From an uncultured Alphaproteobacteria bacterium (GTDB lineage Bacteria > Pseudomonadota > Alphaproteobacteria > MPNO01 > UBA830): 52,814 bases of DNA. Each line of letters opens with the position of its first letter. Position 1 is the first letter of the stretch. The position numbers were made by a program, and so were the translations under genes. Positions 35,815-44,726 of the stretch are shown here, piece by piece. The DNA is taken from NCBI GenBank assembly GCA_913046035.1, contig CAJWSW010000012.1, positions 1-52,814 of the forward strand. The letters run 5' to 3'. The notes under the pieces were generated by a model. It saw nothing but the letters and a program-made list of their open reading frames with translations, did not search any database and was not told the DNA's origin.

Positions 35815-36420
35815 CTACCTGGCGACCCGATTAACGAAATTCACACGCCAATTTTCCGCATCGAGATAATCGCAACGAGTAATCGAGAGCGTTTCGACGG
35901 AATAAGCAAGAGCCGCACCCGGCGCTCCGCCCATGGCGGTCGATAAAAAGCTTCGTATGCTTCCAGCATGCAACACAGCAACGATGGATCGACCCAGAAA
36001 TTTGTCTGACCAATAAAGGGCTGCCTCCTGCACACGATGGGTAACCTCGGAAAAAGTCTCGCCACCCGGCGGACGAATATCTGCGGGCCAAGATTTTCCA
36101 TCTTCGCGAATTTCAGCCCAGACATCGGCACTGGGGCGACCTTCCCAACCACCAAAATTTTGTTCCCCAAATCGTTCTTCAACGTAAATCTTAGGGTCAC
36201 TCAAACCTCGCGCGGCGACAATGCCCTGCAACGTTTTGCGGGTGCGAGAGAGATGCGAAATCATCCAAACTGGATCGTCTGGAAGAAGAGCCGACAAGGC
36301 ATCAAATGACTCCGGAGGGGGTGTTTGAATATCAAAATCAAGAACACCATAAACAGCCTTTTCTGGGTTTATGGTCGGGGCGTGCCGCACAAGCCACCAC
36401 TCTGTCGACATGCCGGTCAT
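35815..36420 (-). CDS. cobC: histidine phosphatase family protein, probable alpha-ribazole phosphatase
   Basis: A 201-residue phosphoglycerate-mutase-type phosphatase. The active-site start WWLVRHAPT gives the phosphorylated His, followed by SHLSRTRKTLQGI, ERFGEQNFGGWEGR and AVLHAGSIRSFLS with the second His. Its place directly after cobU and cobD supports the CobC role, removing the phosphate of alpha-ribazole-5-phosphate or of adenosylcobalamin phosphate. ATG 36420 overlaps the cobD stop (ATGA). Function by context is good; sequence alone would give only the superfamily. Confidence 0.82.
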   Translation of the reverse strand: MTGMSTEWWLVRHAPTINPEKAVYGVLDFDIQTPPPESFDALSALLPDDPVWMISHLSRTRKTLQGIVAARGLSDPKIYVEERFGEQNFGGWEGRPSADVWAEIREDGKSWPADIRPPGGETFSEVTHRVQEAALYWSDKFLGRSIVAVLHAGSIRSFLSTAMGGAPGAALAYSVETLSITRCDYLDAENWRVNFVNRVAR

Positions 36421-37403
36421 AGTCCAAATGCCTTTTCTAATCTTTCCCAATCATCTTTTTTTCCTGGCAAACCGAAACGAAGCCAACGAGGATTTTCAGG
36501 AAAATATCTAGTAAAAATACCAGCTCGAGCGAGTTTTTCGTGAATGGCTCTCGCATTCGAAGAGATCACGAGACGGAACAGGTGGGTTCCGCCCACGATA
36601 TCAAGGCCGGCAGCTTCGAGTATACTATCCAACTGGCCCGACGAGAGCGCCAATCGGTTGCGGGTTTCTGTCTGCCAAGTCTTGTCGACTAGAGCAGCGG
36701 CGCCGACCATTGCCGCCAGCGAAGATACCGGCCATGGTCCGAGCGCAGACCTTAACGATTCTGTGGTCTCTGAGTCGGCGATGGCGAAGCCCAGTCGTAG
36801 GCCCGGGAGACCGTAAAACTTTCCGAAGGACCGAAGCGCAATTATACCCGCCCAACCGCCAGCGCAAATTGATGCGACGGGATCGAGGTCGGCGAAAGCC
36901 TCATCTACCAAAACAAAACCCCCTTTTTTTTCTAAGTCAGCAGCAAGACCGGCTACCGCATCGATCTCTATACTCGTGCCGTCGGGATTGTTAGGCCGTG
37001 TTAGAACCGCGATTTCGCACTCACCCGCATTTGGCATAGATGAAGTTTCAAAGACATTGTGGCCTGCCGCTCTCCACGCGTGAGCGTGTTCTCCATAGGT
37101 GGGCGCAAATACCGCGACACGGCACTTATCTCGCAACCGCGGCAGCCATTGTATCAGCGCCTGACTTCCGGGTCCGCAAGCAATACACCCTATCTCCTCG
37201 ATACCGTAGGCTTCGGCGGCAGCGGTGTTAAGCATCTCAATTTGTTCACTATCCGGCAGACAATAAAGACTTTCGAACATTCTTGGCGGCACCGACCAAG
37301 GCAAAGGGTTGATCCCAGTGCTCAGATCAAGCCAACCATCGGTGGGGCAACCAAATTCACGTGTTGCCGAAGCCAGGTCTCCGCCATGATATACGCCAAT
37401 CAA
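36417..37403 (-). CDS. cobD: threonine-phosphate decarboxylase (CobD; CobC in Pseudomonas naming)
   Basis: A 328-residue PLP-dependent class I/II aminotransferase-fold enzyme. DGWLDLSTGINPLPWS, RPNNPDGTSIE, VLVDEAFADLDPVAS and the PLP-lysine segment RSFGKFYGLPGLRLGFAI identify it. It decarboxylates threonine phosphate to aminopropanol phosphate, the arm used by CbiB. TTG 37403 overlaps the cobU stop (TTGA), showing coupled translation, and no better start exists before the conserved HGGDL segment. Confidence 0.92.
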   Translation of the reverse strand: MIGVYHGGDLASATREFGCPTDGWLDLSTGINPLPWSVPPRMFESLYCLPDSEQIEMLNTAAAEAYGIEEIGCIACGPGSQALIQWLPRLRDKCRVAVFAPTYGEHAHAWRAAGHNVFETSSMPNAGECEIAVLTRPNNPDGTSIEIDAVAGLAADLEKKGGFVLVDEAFADLDPVASICAGGWAGIIALRSFGKFYGLPGLRLGFAIADSETTESLRSALGPWPVSSLAAMVGAAALVDKTWQTETRNRLALSSGQLDSILEAAGLDIVGGTHLFRLVISSNARAIHEKLARAGIFTRYFPENPRWLRFGLPGKKDDWERLEKAFGL

Positions 37404-37927
37404 TTTGGTCCACCCTTCAGTGTAATCGGCAATCCTGCAGCCACAAATATCACTTGATCAACTGCCGCGGCGACTGCTTGATTGAGCTCACCGTGAAGGT
37501 CTCGAAATTGACGGCTCTGTCCATCCATGGGCACCAGACCATGACCAATCTCATTGGAAACCAGGACTATACGACCCTTAATACCAGAAATTGCTGCGGT
37601 CAGAGCTTTTGTCTCGTTGCCGACATCTCTTTTAGCCGACATGATATTGGAGAGCCAGAGGGTCAGACAATCTACCAGCAACACCGCGCCCGTCGCGCCG
37701 TATTCGCGGATCGAAAAGGGTAGATCATAAGGTTCTTCAATGGTGACCCAACTGTCACCACGGCGGCGGCGGTGATCCGCGATCTTTTCACACATCTCAT
37801 CGTCTAGCGCCTGCGCGGTGGCTATATAAAAGAGGGTGCCAGGCGCCTCTCGAACGAGTTTCTCCGCATAGGCGCTTTTTCCCGACGCCGCTCCGCCAAA
37901 CACTAAGGTGGATTTTTCAGCTAACAT
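37400..37927 (-). CDS. cobU: adenosylcobinamide kinase / guanylyltransferase (CobU/CobP)
   Basis: A 175-residue bifunctional enzyme that phosphorylates adenosylcobinamide and adds GMP. The P-loop FGGAASGKSAYAE, then RRRGDSWVTIEEP, VDCLTLWLSN and VSNEIGHGLVP form the standard series. ATG 37927 lies inside the end of galE (11-base overlap) and gives the family N-terminus; the longer frame is read within galE. It overlaps cobD at the other end. Confidence 0.95.
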   Translation of the reverse strand: MLAEKSTLVFGGAASGKSAYAEKLVREAPGTLFYIATAQALDDEMCEKIADHRRRRGDSWVTIEEPYDLPFSIREYGATGAVLLVDCLTLWLSNIMSAKRDVGNETKALTAAISGIKGRIVLVSNEIGHGLVPMDGQSRQFRDLHGELNQAVAAAVDQVIFVAAGLPITLKGGPN

Positions 37928-38939
37928 CCAATTTATCCGCCCCGAGACCTGGCCGGGACAAAACTTGTTTCCGCATTTGGTACCACCGCCAAGCGGTGGC
38001 GACAATGTTATCCAGATCTGAATTCACCGGCTCCCAATGCAATATTTCCCGCGCATGCCCGGTATCTGCAACCAGACGAGTTGGATCGCCCGGCCGGCGA
38101 ACGCTTGGTTCAGTGGGAACCGGAGAGCCGACGATCCGGCCAACAGCGTCGACTACCTCGCGAACTGAATAGCCCACTCCCGCCCCTAGATTGAATAGGT
38201 TTGAATCACCCCCGTCTAGCAGGTAGTTGAGCGCTCGAACATGGGCGTCAGCGAGATCAGTAACATGGATATAATCGCGTACACAGGTGCCATCAGCAGT
38301 TGAGTAGTCAGTACCAAATATTTTCAGGGCCTTCATATCGCCGGCGGCTGAAGCAATTGCTAATGGAATCAAGTGTGTTTCCGGGTTATGTAATTCTCCA
38401 ATTTCGGCATCAGCGTCGCTGCCAGCAGCATTGAAATAACGGAGTACAATATGCCGTAGGTCTGCGGCGACCTCATAGTCTTTTAGCATGATCTCGACTG
38501 CACGTTTTGTCTCGCCATAGGGATTAATAGGCTCAACGGCGACGTTTTCGGAAATGAGGTCCACATCAGTTATCCCATAGACAGTGCAACTAGAGGAAAA
38601 AACCACCGGCGGCGAGTTGATATAAACCAACGCGTCTAACAGGTTGATTGTTCCGGCAACGTTATTGCGCCAGTATTTCGCTGGGTCGGAGACCGACTCT
38701 CCAACACACGAATGACCGGCAAAATGGATGACACCTTCAGGACGTACTTTCTTCGCAACATCGACAATCCGGTCGCGATCAAGCAAATCACCCACCTCTA
38801 GTCCGCCCCACTTGACCGCCCACTGATGGCCCAACACAAGATTATCAAACACAATGGGCTCCATTCCAGCCTTGCTCAACGCTTTGCAGGTATGACTGCC
38901 TATATAGCCGGCGCCGCCCGTAACGAGTATTTTCTTCAT
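37917..38939 (-). CDS. galE: UDP-glucose 4-epimerase
   Basis: A 340-residue extended short-chain dehydrogenase. ILVTGGAGYIGSHTC binds NAD; SSSCTVYG provides the catalytic Ser/Thr region and NPYGETKRAVE the Tyr and Lys. It interconverts UDP-glucose and UDP-galactose for envelope polysaccharides. ATG 38939 is the family start; ten more residues are possible upstream. Its last 11 bases overlap the cobU start, so cobU is probably translated from the galE transcript. No sugar pathway genes lie beside it. Confidence 0.93.
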   Translation of the reverse strand: MKKILVTGGAGYIGSHTCKALSKAGMEPIVFDNLVLGHQWAVKWGGLEVGDLLDRDRIVDVAKKVRPEGVIHFAGHSCVGESVSDPAKYWRNNVAGTINLLDALVYINSPPVVFSSSCTVYGITDVDLISENVAVEPINPYGETKRAVEIMLKDYEVAADLRHIVLRYFNAAGSDADAEIGELHNPETHLIPLAIASAAGDMKALKIFGTDYSTADGTCVRDYIHVTDLADAHVRALNYLLDGGDSNLFNLGAGVGYSVREVVDAVGRIVGSPVPTEPSVRRPGDPTRLVADTGHAREILHWEPVNSDLDNIVATAWRWYQMRKQVLSRPGLGADKLDVS

Positions 38940-39356
38940 CGATAATCCATCAAATAAATTGCTCAGCATTATCCACCCACGAAAATCCCGTGCAACCGCA
39001 AGGGACCAAATAAAATTATTTTACGGGGAGTCTGGCGACGGGCCACATATTCTATTCACACACGAACTTTCTAAGGATTGACGATCGTGGGAGCCACAGG
39101 TTGGACACTTTAGTAGGCGGCGACGTTGCGTAGTCTATTCATCCCGCGGCTATCCCGGATCTGACATCCCTAAAACGTATTGAGCTATTCGCAGGATATC
39201 GCGCGGGATGCTGCACTTGCCTTACTTGATCATTCAGGCATTGAGAAAGCGCATAATGTTGACTTAACTATGGGTGGTTTCGCGACTCTTAGCTTATCAC
39301 TAATTTACAAAAATCTGGGTACCAGAAGACCCCAAAGTTGTTTGAACAAAGCGCCC
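38940..39356. other. 417-base intergenic region upstream of galE
   Basis: This stretch should contain the promoter of galE-cobU-cobD-cobC. An AT-rich perfect palindrome, TAAAATTATTTTA (39011-39023), lies about 75 bases before galE and could be part of that promoter or an operator. A plus-strand frame of 63 codons (39180-39371) starting at TTG has no recognisable similarity and runs 15 bases into the convergent ligase gene; I do not call it. Nothing else is seen. Confidence 0.4.
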
Positions 39357-40982
39357 CTAAATTGTAGGTAGCTTGTAGTTCTCAAAAGTAGCGCGAAGGT
39401 CCATTTTTAGTAACTTGCCGGTGGCGGTATGCGGCAACCTATCGACGAAAGCAACGTCGTCGGGAATCCACCACTTGGCGACCTTTCCGACATAGAACGC
39501 AAGGAGCTCCGCCGCAGAAATCTCGCTGCCTTCGTTACGGACCACAACTAGCAACGGTCTTTCATCCCATTTAGGGTGGGGGACACCAATCACGGCCGCC
39601 TCGAAAACTCCGGGATGGCCAACAGCGATGTTTTCTAATTCAATCGAGCTGATCCATTCGCCGCCGGATTTAATTACATCCTTAGACCGATCCGTGATGT
39701 GCATATACCCGTCAGTGTCGATTGTGGCAACGTCACCGGTAGCAAACCACCCGTCAGCGTCATATATATTGCCCTCGGCACGATAGTATTTACTGGAGAC
39801 CCAAAATCCGCGCACCTTAAGCTCGCCGAAGGCCTTGCCATCCTCGGGCAAAGCTTCATTAGCGTCGTTTACAATTTTCATATCAACGCCATAACAAGGA
39901 CGACCCTGCTTAATCTGACGATCATAACGAGCCTCGTCGGTCTCGTCCTCCATACCATTTTTTGGCCAATTCACGGTGCCAAGTGGCGACATTTCGGTCA
40001 TACCCCAAGCATGCAACACTTGAACTCCGTATTTTTGTTCCATCTCAACACTCATTGCGCGCGGTGCTGCAGAACCACCGATGACACAATATTTGAAATT
40101 ATCGACCTTGCTGCCACTGCGCTCGAGATAATCCAAAAGGCCAAGCCAAACCGTGGGCACCCCGGCGGATATAGTCACGTCCTCACACTCGATCATCTCA
40201 TGTATACTCGCCCCATCCATAGCTGCGCCTGGCATCACCAATTTTGCGCCTGCCATAGAAGCGGCGTAAGGAATACCCCACGCGTTGACATGAAACATTG
40301 GAACAACTGGCATAACAGCGTCGGCCGCCGAGATATTAAGCATATCAGGGGTCATCGCCGCCCAAGCGTGGAGCACGGTAGAGCGGTGTGAATATAGTAC
40401 CCCTTTGGGATTTCCAGTTGTACCTGAGCTGTAACACATCGATGAAGCCGTGTTTTCATCAAACAGAGGCCAATCGAAATTGCCATTCTCAGCATCTAAC
40501 AGCGTTTCGTAGCAATAAAGATTGGGCAAGCTAGTATCCGGCATATTTGCTTTATCGGTCATAATGACGAAGGCTTTGACAGATTTCGCAGCCGGCGCGA
40601 TTTCCTCCAATAAGGAGATGAATGTGAGATCTGCGAAGACAACTTTATCTTCAGCATCATTCAGAATATACGAAATCTGACCCTCGAACAGCCGCGGATT
40701 TATCATGTGGCACACCGCACCCATGCCGGATACACCGAAATATAGTTCAAAGTGGCGGAACCCATTCCATGCTAGCGTGGCCACTCGGTCCCCCATGCCA
40801 ATGCCAAGCCGATGCAGTGCCTGAGAGAGTCTCTTTGACCGCGCCAGGGCTTCCGCATAGGTATATCGATGAATCGGGCCTTCTACAGTCCGTGAGACAA
40901 TTTCGGTACCACCATGATATTTCGCTGCGTAATCCAGCATCGACGAAATAAGCAGCGGCTTATCCATCATAAGCCCAAGCAT
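39357..40982 (-). CDS. fatty-acid/acyl-CoA ligase (AMP-forming)
   Basis: A 541-residue adenylate-forming ligase. [15 protein letters not shown] is the AMP/phosphate loop; [19 protein letters not shown] and [16 protein letters not shown] form the hinge region; [13 protein letters not shown] carries the C-terminal catalytic lysine. It makes acyl-CoA from a carboxylic acid, ATP and CoA, with medium/long-chain members closest by eye. ATG 40982 has GGGTGG upstream; ATGs at 40970 and 40967 are alternatives. It is divergent from the enoyl-CoA hydratase gene and probably supplies the acyl-CoA used by that operon. Confidence 0.92.
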   Translation of the reverse strand: MLGLMMDKPLLISSMLDYAAKYHGGTEIVSRTVEGPIHRYTYAEALARSKRLSQALHRLGIGMGDRVATLAWNGFRHFELYFGVSGMGAVCHMINPRLFEGQISYILNDAEDKVVFADLTFISLLEEIAPAAKSVKAFVIMTDKANMPDTSLPNLYCYETLLDAENGNFDWPLFDENTASSMCYSSGTTGNPKGVLYSHRSTVLHAWAAMTPDMLNISAADAVMPVVPMFHVNAWGIPYAASMAGAKLVMPGAAMDGASIHEMIECEDVTISAGVPTVWLGLLDYLERSGSKVDNFKYCVIGGSAAPRAMSVEMEQKYGVQVLHAWGMTEMSPLGTVNWPKNGMEDETDEARYDRQIKQGRPCYGVDMKIVNDANEALPEDGKAFGELKVRGFWVSSKYYRAEGNIYDADGWFATGDVATIDTDGYMHITDRSKDVIKSGGEWISSIELENIAVGHPGVFEAAVIGVPHPKWDERPLLVVVRNEGSEISAAELLAFYVGKVAKWWIPDDVAFVDRLPHTATGKLLKMDLRATFENYKLPTI

Positions 40983-41074
40983 TCGTGTTCCACCCTTTGA
41001 TTGTGAGCACTTTTACGTTTAAACCAAAACTATCGCCGGGAACGGCTCGTGACAATCTGTTGAAAGGAGCAAAA

Positions 41075-41863
41075 TTGCCATACGAAACCTTGGCATTCGA
41101 TATCGCTGATGGCGTTGCTTGCATGGCGCTCAATCGACCAGATGCCGCAAACGCCCTCAATCCGAAGATGTGTGGCGAGTTTTTTGATGCTGTCGTCACC
41201 TGCGACGGACGCGAGGATGTCCGGGCGGTTGTTCTCACAGGCGAGGGTGCAATCTTTTGCCCTGGTGGCGATCTAAAGTATTTCTCCAATCAACAAAAGG
41301 AGCTGGACGCTAGCCTGGAAGAAATCACCGGGCTACTGCATGCCGCTATTTCTCGTATGGCACATATGGACGCGCCGGTGGTTGGTGCTATCAACGGCAT
41401 GGCAGCCGGTGCGGGCTTCAGCCTTGCGGCCGCCTGCGACATTACCATCGCCGGCCAATCCGCGAAATTTGCCCTAGCCTATACGGCGGCGGGCCTCTCA
41501 CCTGACGGCTCTTCAACATGGAACCTACCGCGATTGATAGGGCTGCGCCGAGCCAGGGAGCTGATGCTGACCAATCGGGTGCTGAGCGCTAAACAAGCAC
41601 AAGAAATGGGTATAATCGATCGGGTGGTGCCAGATGATACACTGCAGGACGAAGCACTAGCGCAAGCAAAAGCCTTCGCAGCAGGGCCGACTAAAGCATT
41701 TGGCGCGACCAAGCGACTACTGCAGGAGACCTGGAACGGTGACCTGGAAACCCAAATGGAGCGGGAGACGCAAACAATTGTCGATCTTGCACGATCCGCG
41801 GATGCCCGCGAAGGCATCGATGCGTTTGTCCACAAACGTAAACCAAATTTCAAAGGATGCTAG
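41075..41863 (+). CDS. enoyl-CoA hydratase/isomerase family protein
   Basis: A 262-residue crotonase-fold enzyme. Oxyanion-hole segments are FCPGGDLKYF (61-70) and NGMAAGAGFSLA (107-118). At the position of the second catalytic acid it has GLSPDGSS with Asp144, as in PaaG-type isomerases, and no Glu at the usual hydratase place, so isomerase activity is possible. The start is TTG 41075, set by AAAGGAG at 41063-41069; the longer frame to 40985 has no ribosome site and no family similarity. First gene of a plus-strand run to 46114. Confidence 0.9.
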   Translation: MPYETLAFDIADGVACMALNRPDAANALNPKMCGEFFDAVVTCDGREDVRAVVLTGEGAIFCPGGDLKYFSNQQKELDASLEEITGLLHAAISRMAHMDAPVVGAINGMAAGAGFSLAAACDITIAGQSAKFALAYTAAGLSPDGSSTWNLPRLIGLRRARELMLTNRVLSAKQAQEMGIIDRVVPDDTLQDEALAQAKAFAAGPTKAFGATKRLLQETWNGDLETQMERETQTIVDLARSADAREGIDAFVHKRKPNFKGC

Positions 41864-41864
41864 C

Positions 41865-42734
41865 GTGTCATGGGCAAAGAAAAAATTCACCGAGATCAAT
41901 GGGCATAATATGGCCTGGGTAGAGAGCGGCATGGGTGATCCTATTGTTCTCCTGCATGGAAACCCAACATCGTCTTATCTATGGCGCAACATTATACCTT
42001 ATCTTGAAACACTTGGTCGGTGTATCGCACCTGACCTTATTGGCATGGGAGACTCAGATAAGCTGAACGACTCTGGACCGGGTCGTTACCGTTTCGTTGA
42101 ACATTGCGAATACCTTGAAGCGTTTTTAAATAATATCTGCGCTACCGAAGAAGTGACACTGGTCGTTCACGATTGGGGCTCAGCTCTGGGCTTTGACTGG
42201 GCTAACCGTCACAGAGACTCTGTCCGCGGTATAATCTATATGGAGGCTATCGTTTGCCCCCTGGATTGGAATGACTGGCCAAAACAATCACAGTCCGTCT
42301 TCAAAGGATTACGATCCCACGCGGGAGAGGAACTTGTGCTGGATAAAAACACATTTGTTGAATTGATCCTTCCAAACTCGATCATCCGTGACCTAACCGC
42401 GGAAGAAATGGCTGAATACCGACGGCCATTCAACTCACCGGGGGAAGATCGGCGACCAACACTTAGTTGGCCGCGCGAACTTCCGATTGAGAAGGATCCA
42501 AGCGATGTGGTTGAAATAGTGCATTCTTACTCCGAATGGCTTCAGCACTCCAATATTCCTAAGTTATTTATTAATGCCGATCCCGGCGCAATTTTAGTGG
42601 GCAAACAACGCGAATTTTGTCGCAGCTGGCCCAAGCAGGACGAGATCACAGTTCCGGGAATTCATTTTCTACAAGAAGATTCGCCGCAAGAAATCGGCAA
42701 TGCTATTGCCAATTGGCTGAGAATCCTGCCGTGA
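41865..42734 (+). CDS. haloalkane dehalogenase (LinB/DhaA subfamily)
   Basis: A 289-residue alpha/beta hydrolase cleaving carbon-halogen bonds to alcohol plus halide. The full catalytic pentad of the HLD-II group is present: nucleophile Asp103 and halide-binding Trp104 (VVHDWGSALGF), halide-binding Asn33 (HGNPTSSYLWRN), acid Glu127 (YMEAIV) and base His267 (GIHFLQEDSP). Spacings equal those of LinB with a constant offset of five. GMGDSDKLNDSGPGRYRF and RRPTLSWPRELPI also match. GTG 41865 lies one base after the hydratase stop with AAAGGA upstream; frames starting earlier read through the hydratase gene. Its stop overlaps the next start (GTGA). Cytoplasmic. Confidence 0.93.
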   Translation: MSWAKKKFTEINGHNMAWVESGMGDPIVLLHGNPTSSYLWRNIIPYLETLGRCIAPDLIGMGDSDKLNDSGPGRYRFVEHCEYLEAFLNNICATEEVTLVVHDWGSALGFDWANRHRDSVRGIIYMEAIVCPLDWNDWPKQSQSVFKGLRSHAGEELVLDKNTFVELILPNSIIRDLTAEEMAEYRRPFNSPGEDRRPTLSWPRELPIEKDPSDVVEIVHSYSEWLQHSNIPKLFINADPGAILVGKQREFCRSWPKQDEITVPGIHFLQEDSPQEIGNAIANWLRILP

Positions 42735-43489
42735 CAGCAGACTTTTCCCTAGATGGGCAAATCGCTCTTGTAACAGGTGCATCGTCGGGTCTTGGGCGCT
42801 CTTTCGCCGGCTTCCTAGCAAAAGCTGGTGCATCTGTGGTGCTAGCTTCACGGCATATTGATCAATGCGCCAAAGCTGCAGACCAAATAAGCGGAACCAC
42901 CCTTCCCATCAGCATTGACGTTACAGATCCGACGAGCATCGATGATGCTATGAGAACAATCGAACAAAATTTTGGAACGGTGACAATCTTGATTAACAAT
43001 GCTGGCATGGTAACCAATAACCTGCTAGTCGAAACCCCAACCGAGGATTGGCGCCAAGTGATCAATACCAACCTCACCGGTAGTTTCCTGATGACGCAAG
43101 CTATATCAAGGAGTTTGATCGCGTCTGAAACCACCGGACGGATTGTTAACATTTCATCTATGTTGGGGGTAGTCGCTAGTGGACAGGTGCACGCCTATGC
43201 CGCTTCAAAAGCTGGTATTAACCAGCTCACCCGAACTTCAGCGCTCGAACTCGCTCGACACGGCATTTCGGTAAATGCAATTGCACCTGGTTACATTGAA
43301 ACTAATTTAAATCGGGATTTTCTAAATGGTCCTGCGGGTAGCAAAATCGTTCAACGCATTGCTCAGCGTCGTTTTGGACAACCTGCGGACCTCGAAGGGA
43401 TATTACTGTTGCTGACCGCCCCCGCAGGGACCTATATGACTGGCGAGATTATAACGGTTGACGGCGGACTCAGTCTTAGCGGAATGTAA
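42731..43489 (+). CDS. short-chain dehydrogenase/reductase (SDR)
   Basis: A 252-residue classical SDR. Cofactor motif TGASSGLG (15-22), NNAG (89-92), catalytic Ser in VNISSM (about 142-143), Tyr156 and Lys160 in YAASK, and a C-terminal TGEIITVDGG. It oxidises or reduces a hydroxyl/keto group with NAD(P). GTG 42731 overlaps the dehalogenase stop by four bases; frames starting earlier read through that gene. The alcohol made by the dehalogenase, or a hydroxyacyl-CoA, are plausible substrates; this is inferred from gene order only. Confidence 0.9.
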   Translation: MTADFSLDGQIALVTGASSGLGRSFAGFLAKAGASVVLASRHIDQCAKAADQISGTTLPISIDVTDPTSIDDAMRTIEQNFGTVTILINNAGMVTNNLLVETPTEDWRQVINTNLTGSFLMTQAISRSLIASETTGRIVNISSMLGVVASGQVHAYAASKAGINQLTRTSALELARHGISVNAIAPGYIETNLNRDFLNGPAGSKIVQRIAQRRFGQPADLEGILLLLTAPAGTYMTGEIITVDGGLSLSGM

Positions 43490-43498
43490 GGAAGAAAA

Positions 43499-44695
43499 AT
43501 GGACTTCGCTCTACCTCCAGAAATTGACGACTACCGGATACGGATCCGAGCTTTCGTAAAAAAGCATGTAATTCCAGTGGAAACCCATCAGGGTAATTAC
43601 GATGAACATGACAATATTCGCCACGACCTACTGGAGGATTTGCGTACAAAGGCGAAGAATGCGGGTTTGTGGGCGCTTCAAATGCCCAAGGAGTTTGGCG
43701 GCCAAGGGTTAAATGTTGCGGGAATGGCGCCATGCTATGAAGAAATGAACCGCTCAATCTTTGGCCCGGTTTGTTTCAATTCCGCTGCGCCCGACGACGG
43801 CAATATGATTGTACTTAATAAAATTGGCACCAAGGCCCAGAAGGAGCGATGGCTCCAGCCAATTATAGACGGCGAGGTTCGCTCCTCTTTTGCCATGACT
43901 GAACCAGCTCCGGGGTCAGGTTCCGATCCCTCGGCAATGCTCACTACCGCTGAAAAAAAGGGTAACACCTGGGTTGTTAATGGCCGTAAATGGTTTATCA
44001 CTGGCGCTGGAGAAGCACAGCACTTCATCCTAATCGCGCGGACCTCTGATCACACCCGGAAAGGACTGAGCGCGTTTCTATTCGACGCAGACCAGCCCGG
44101 ATGGGAAATCCTGCGCCGCATCCCCATCATGGGGCCAGAAGAACATGGCGGCCATTGCGAGATCCTGTTTAACGGGCTGGAAATACCTGACGAAAATCGG
44201 TTAATGGACGTCGGTGATGGACTCAAAGTAGCTCAAATCCGCCTTGGCACGGCTAGACTTACACACTGCATGCGCTGGACCGGTATGGCTAAGCGCGCCT
44301 TGGAAGAAACACTCGATTATGTGGCCGAACGTAAAGCGTTCGGTGAAAAATTAGCGGATCACGAGGGTGTTCAATGGCTATTGGGGGAGGCCGCAATGCA
44401 AATCGAAATAGGGCGCCTTCTAACGATGCGAGCAGCTGTCAAGTTAGATAGCGGCGATTTCGCCCGCAAAGAAGTATCGATGGCAAAGGTAGTCGTTTCG
44501 GAAACCTTGCACAAAGCAATCGACACGGCAATCCAACTGCGTGGTGCGCGCGGCTATTCCAAAGATACGCCTTTGGAGTGGATGTATCGGTATGCTCGGC
44601 AAGCGCGGCTGGTGGACGGGTCATCCGAAACCCATAAAATGGTTCTATCAAGATATCTACTTTCAGAAGGCATCGATTTTTGGAGCTGGGATTGA
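43499..44695 (+). CDS. acyl-CoA dehydrogenase family protein (ACAD10/11- or LvaC-like context)
   Basis: A 398-residue acyl-CoA dehydrogenase-fold flavoprotein. The flavin-site region is SFAMTEPAPGSGSDPSAM, and the C-terminal region is RGARGYSKDTPLEWMYRYAR followed by LVDGSSETHKMVLSRYLL. The DGSSETHKM form, with His, is like the ACAD10/11 subgroup rather than the usual GTSEIQR. AAGGAAG precedes the ATG. The next gene is a kinase of the aminoglycoside phosphotransferase fold; this pairing is the arrangement in which the flavoprotein removes phosphate from a 4-phosphoacyl-CoA. Ordinary beta-oxidation is the alternative. Confidence 0.9.
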   Translation: MDFALPPEIDDYRIRIRAFVKKHVIPVETHQGNYDEHDNIRHDLLEDLRTKAKNAGLWALQMPKEFGGQGLNVAGMAPCYEEMNRSIFGPVCFNSAAPDDGNMIVLNKIGTKAQKERWLQPIIDGEVRSSFAMTEPAPGSGSDPSAMLTTAEKKGNTWVVNGRKWFITGAGEAQHFILIARTSDHTRKGLSAFLFDADQPGWEILRRIPIMGPEEHGGHCEILFNGLEIPDENRLMDVGDGLKVAQIRLGTARLTHCMRWTGMAKRALEETLDYVAERKAFGEKLADHEGVQWLLGEAAMQIEIGRLLTMRAAVKLDSGDFARKEVSMAKVVVSETLHKAIDTAIQLRGARGYSKDTPLEWMYRYARQARLVDGSSETHKMVLSRYLLSEGIDFWSWD

Positions 44696-44726
44696 CGCAT
44701 GATCTTTTTGGACAAATAAGCCCGTC

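Noticed and set aside
39180-39371. 63-codon plus-strand frame before the ligase gene
   Set aside because: TTG start, no clear ribosome site, no family and overlap with the convergent ligase end. Not enough to call a gene.
39699-40391. 230-codon plus-strand frame inside the acyl-CoA ligase gene
   Set aside because: Antisense shadow of a conserved ligase; rich in His, Thr and Cys without any domain.
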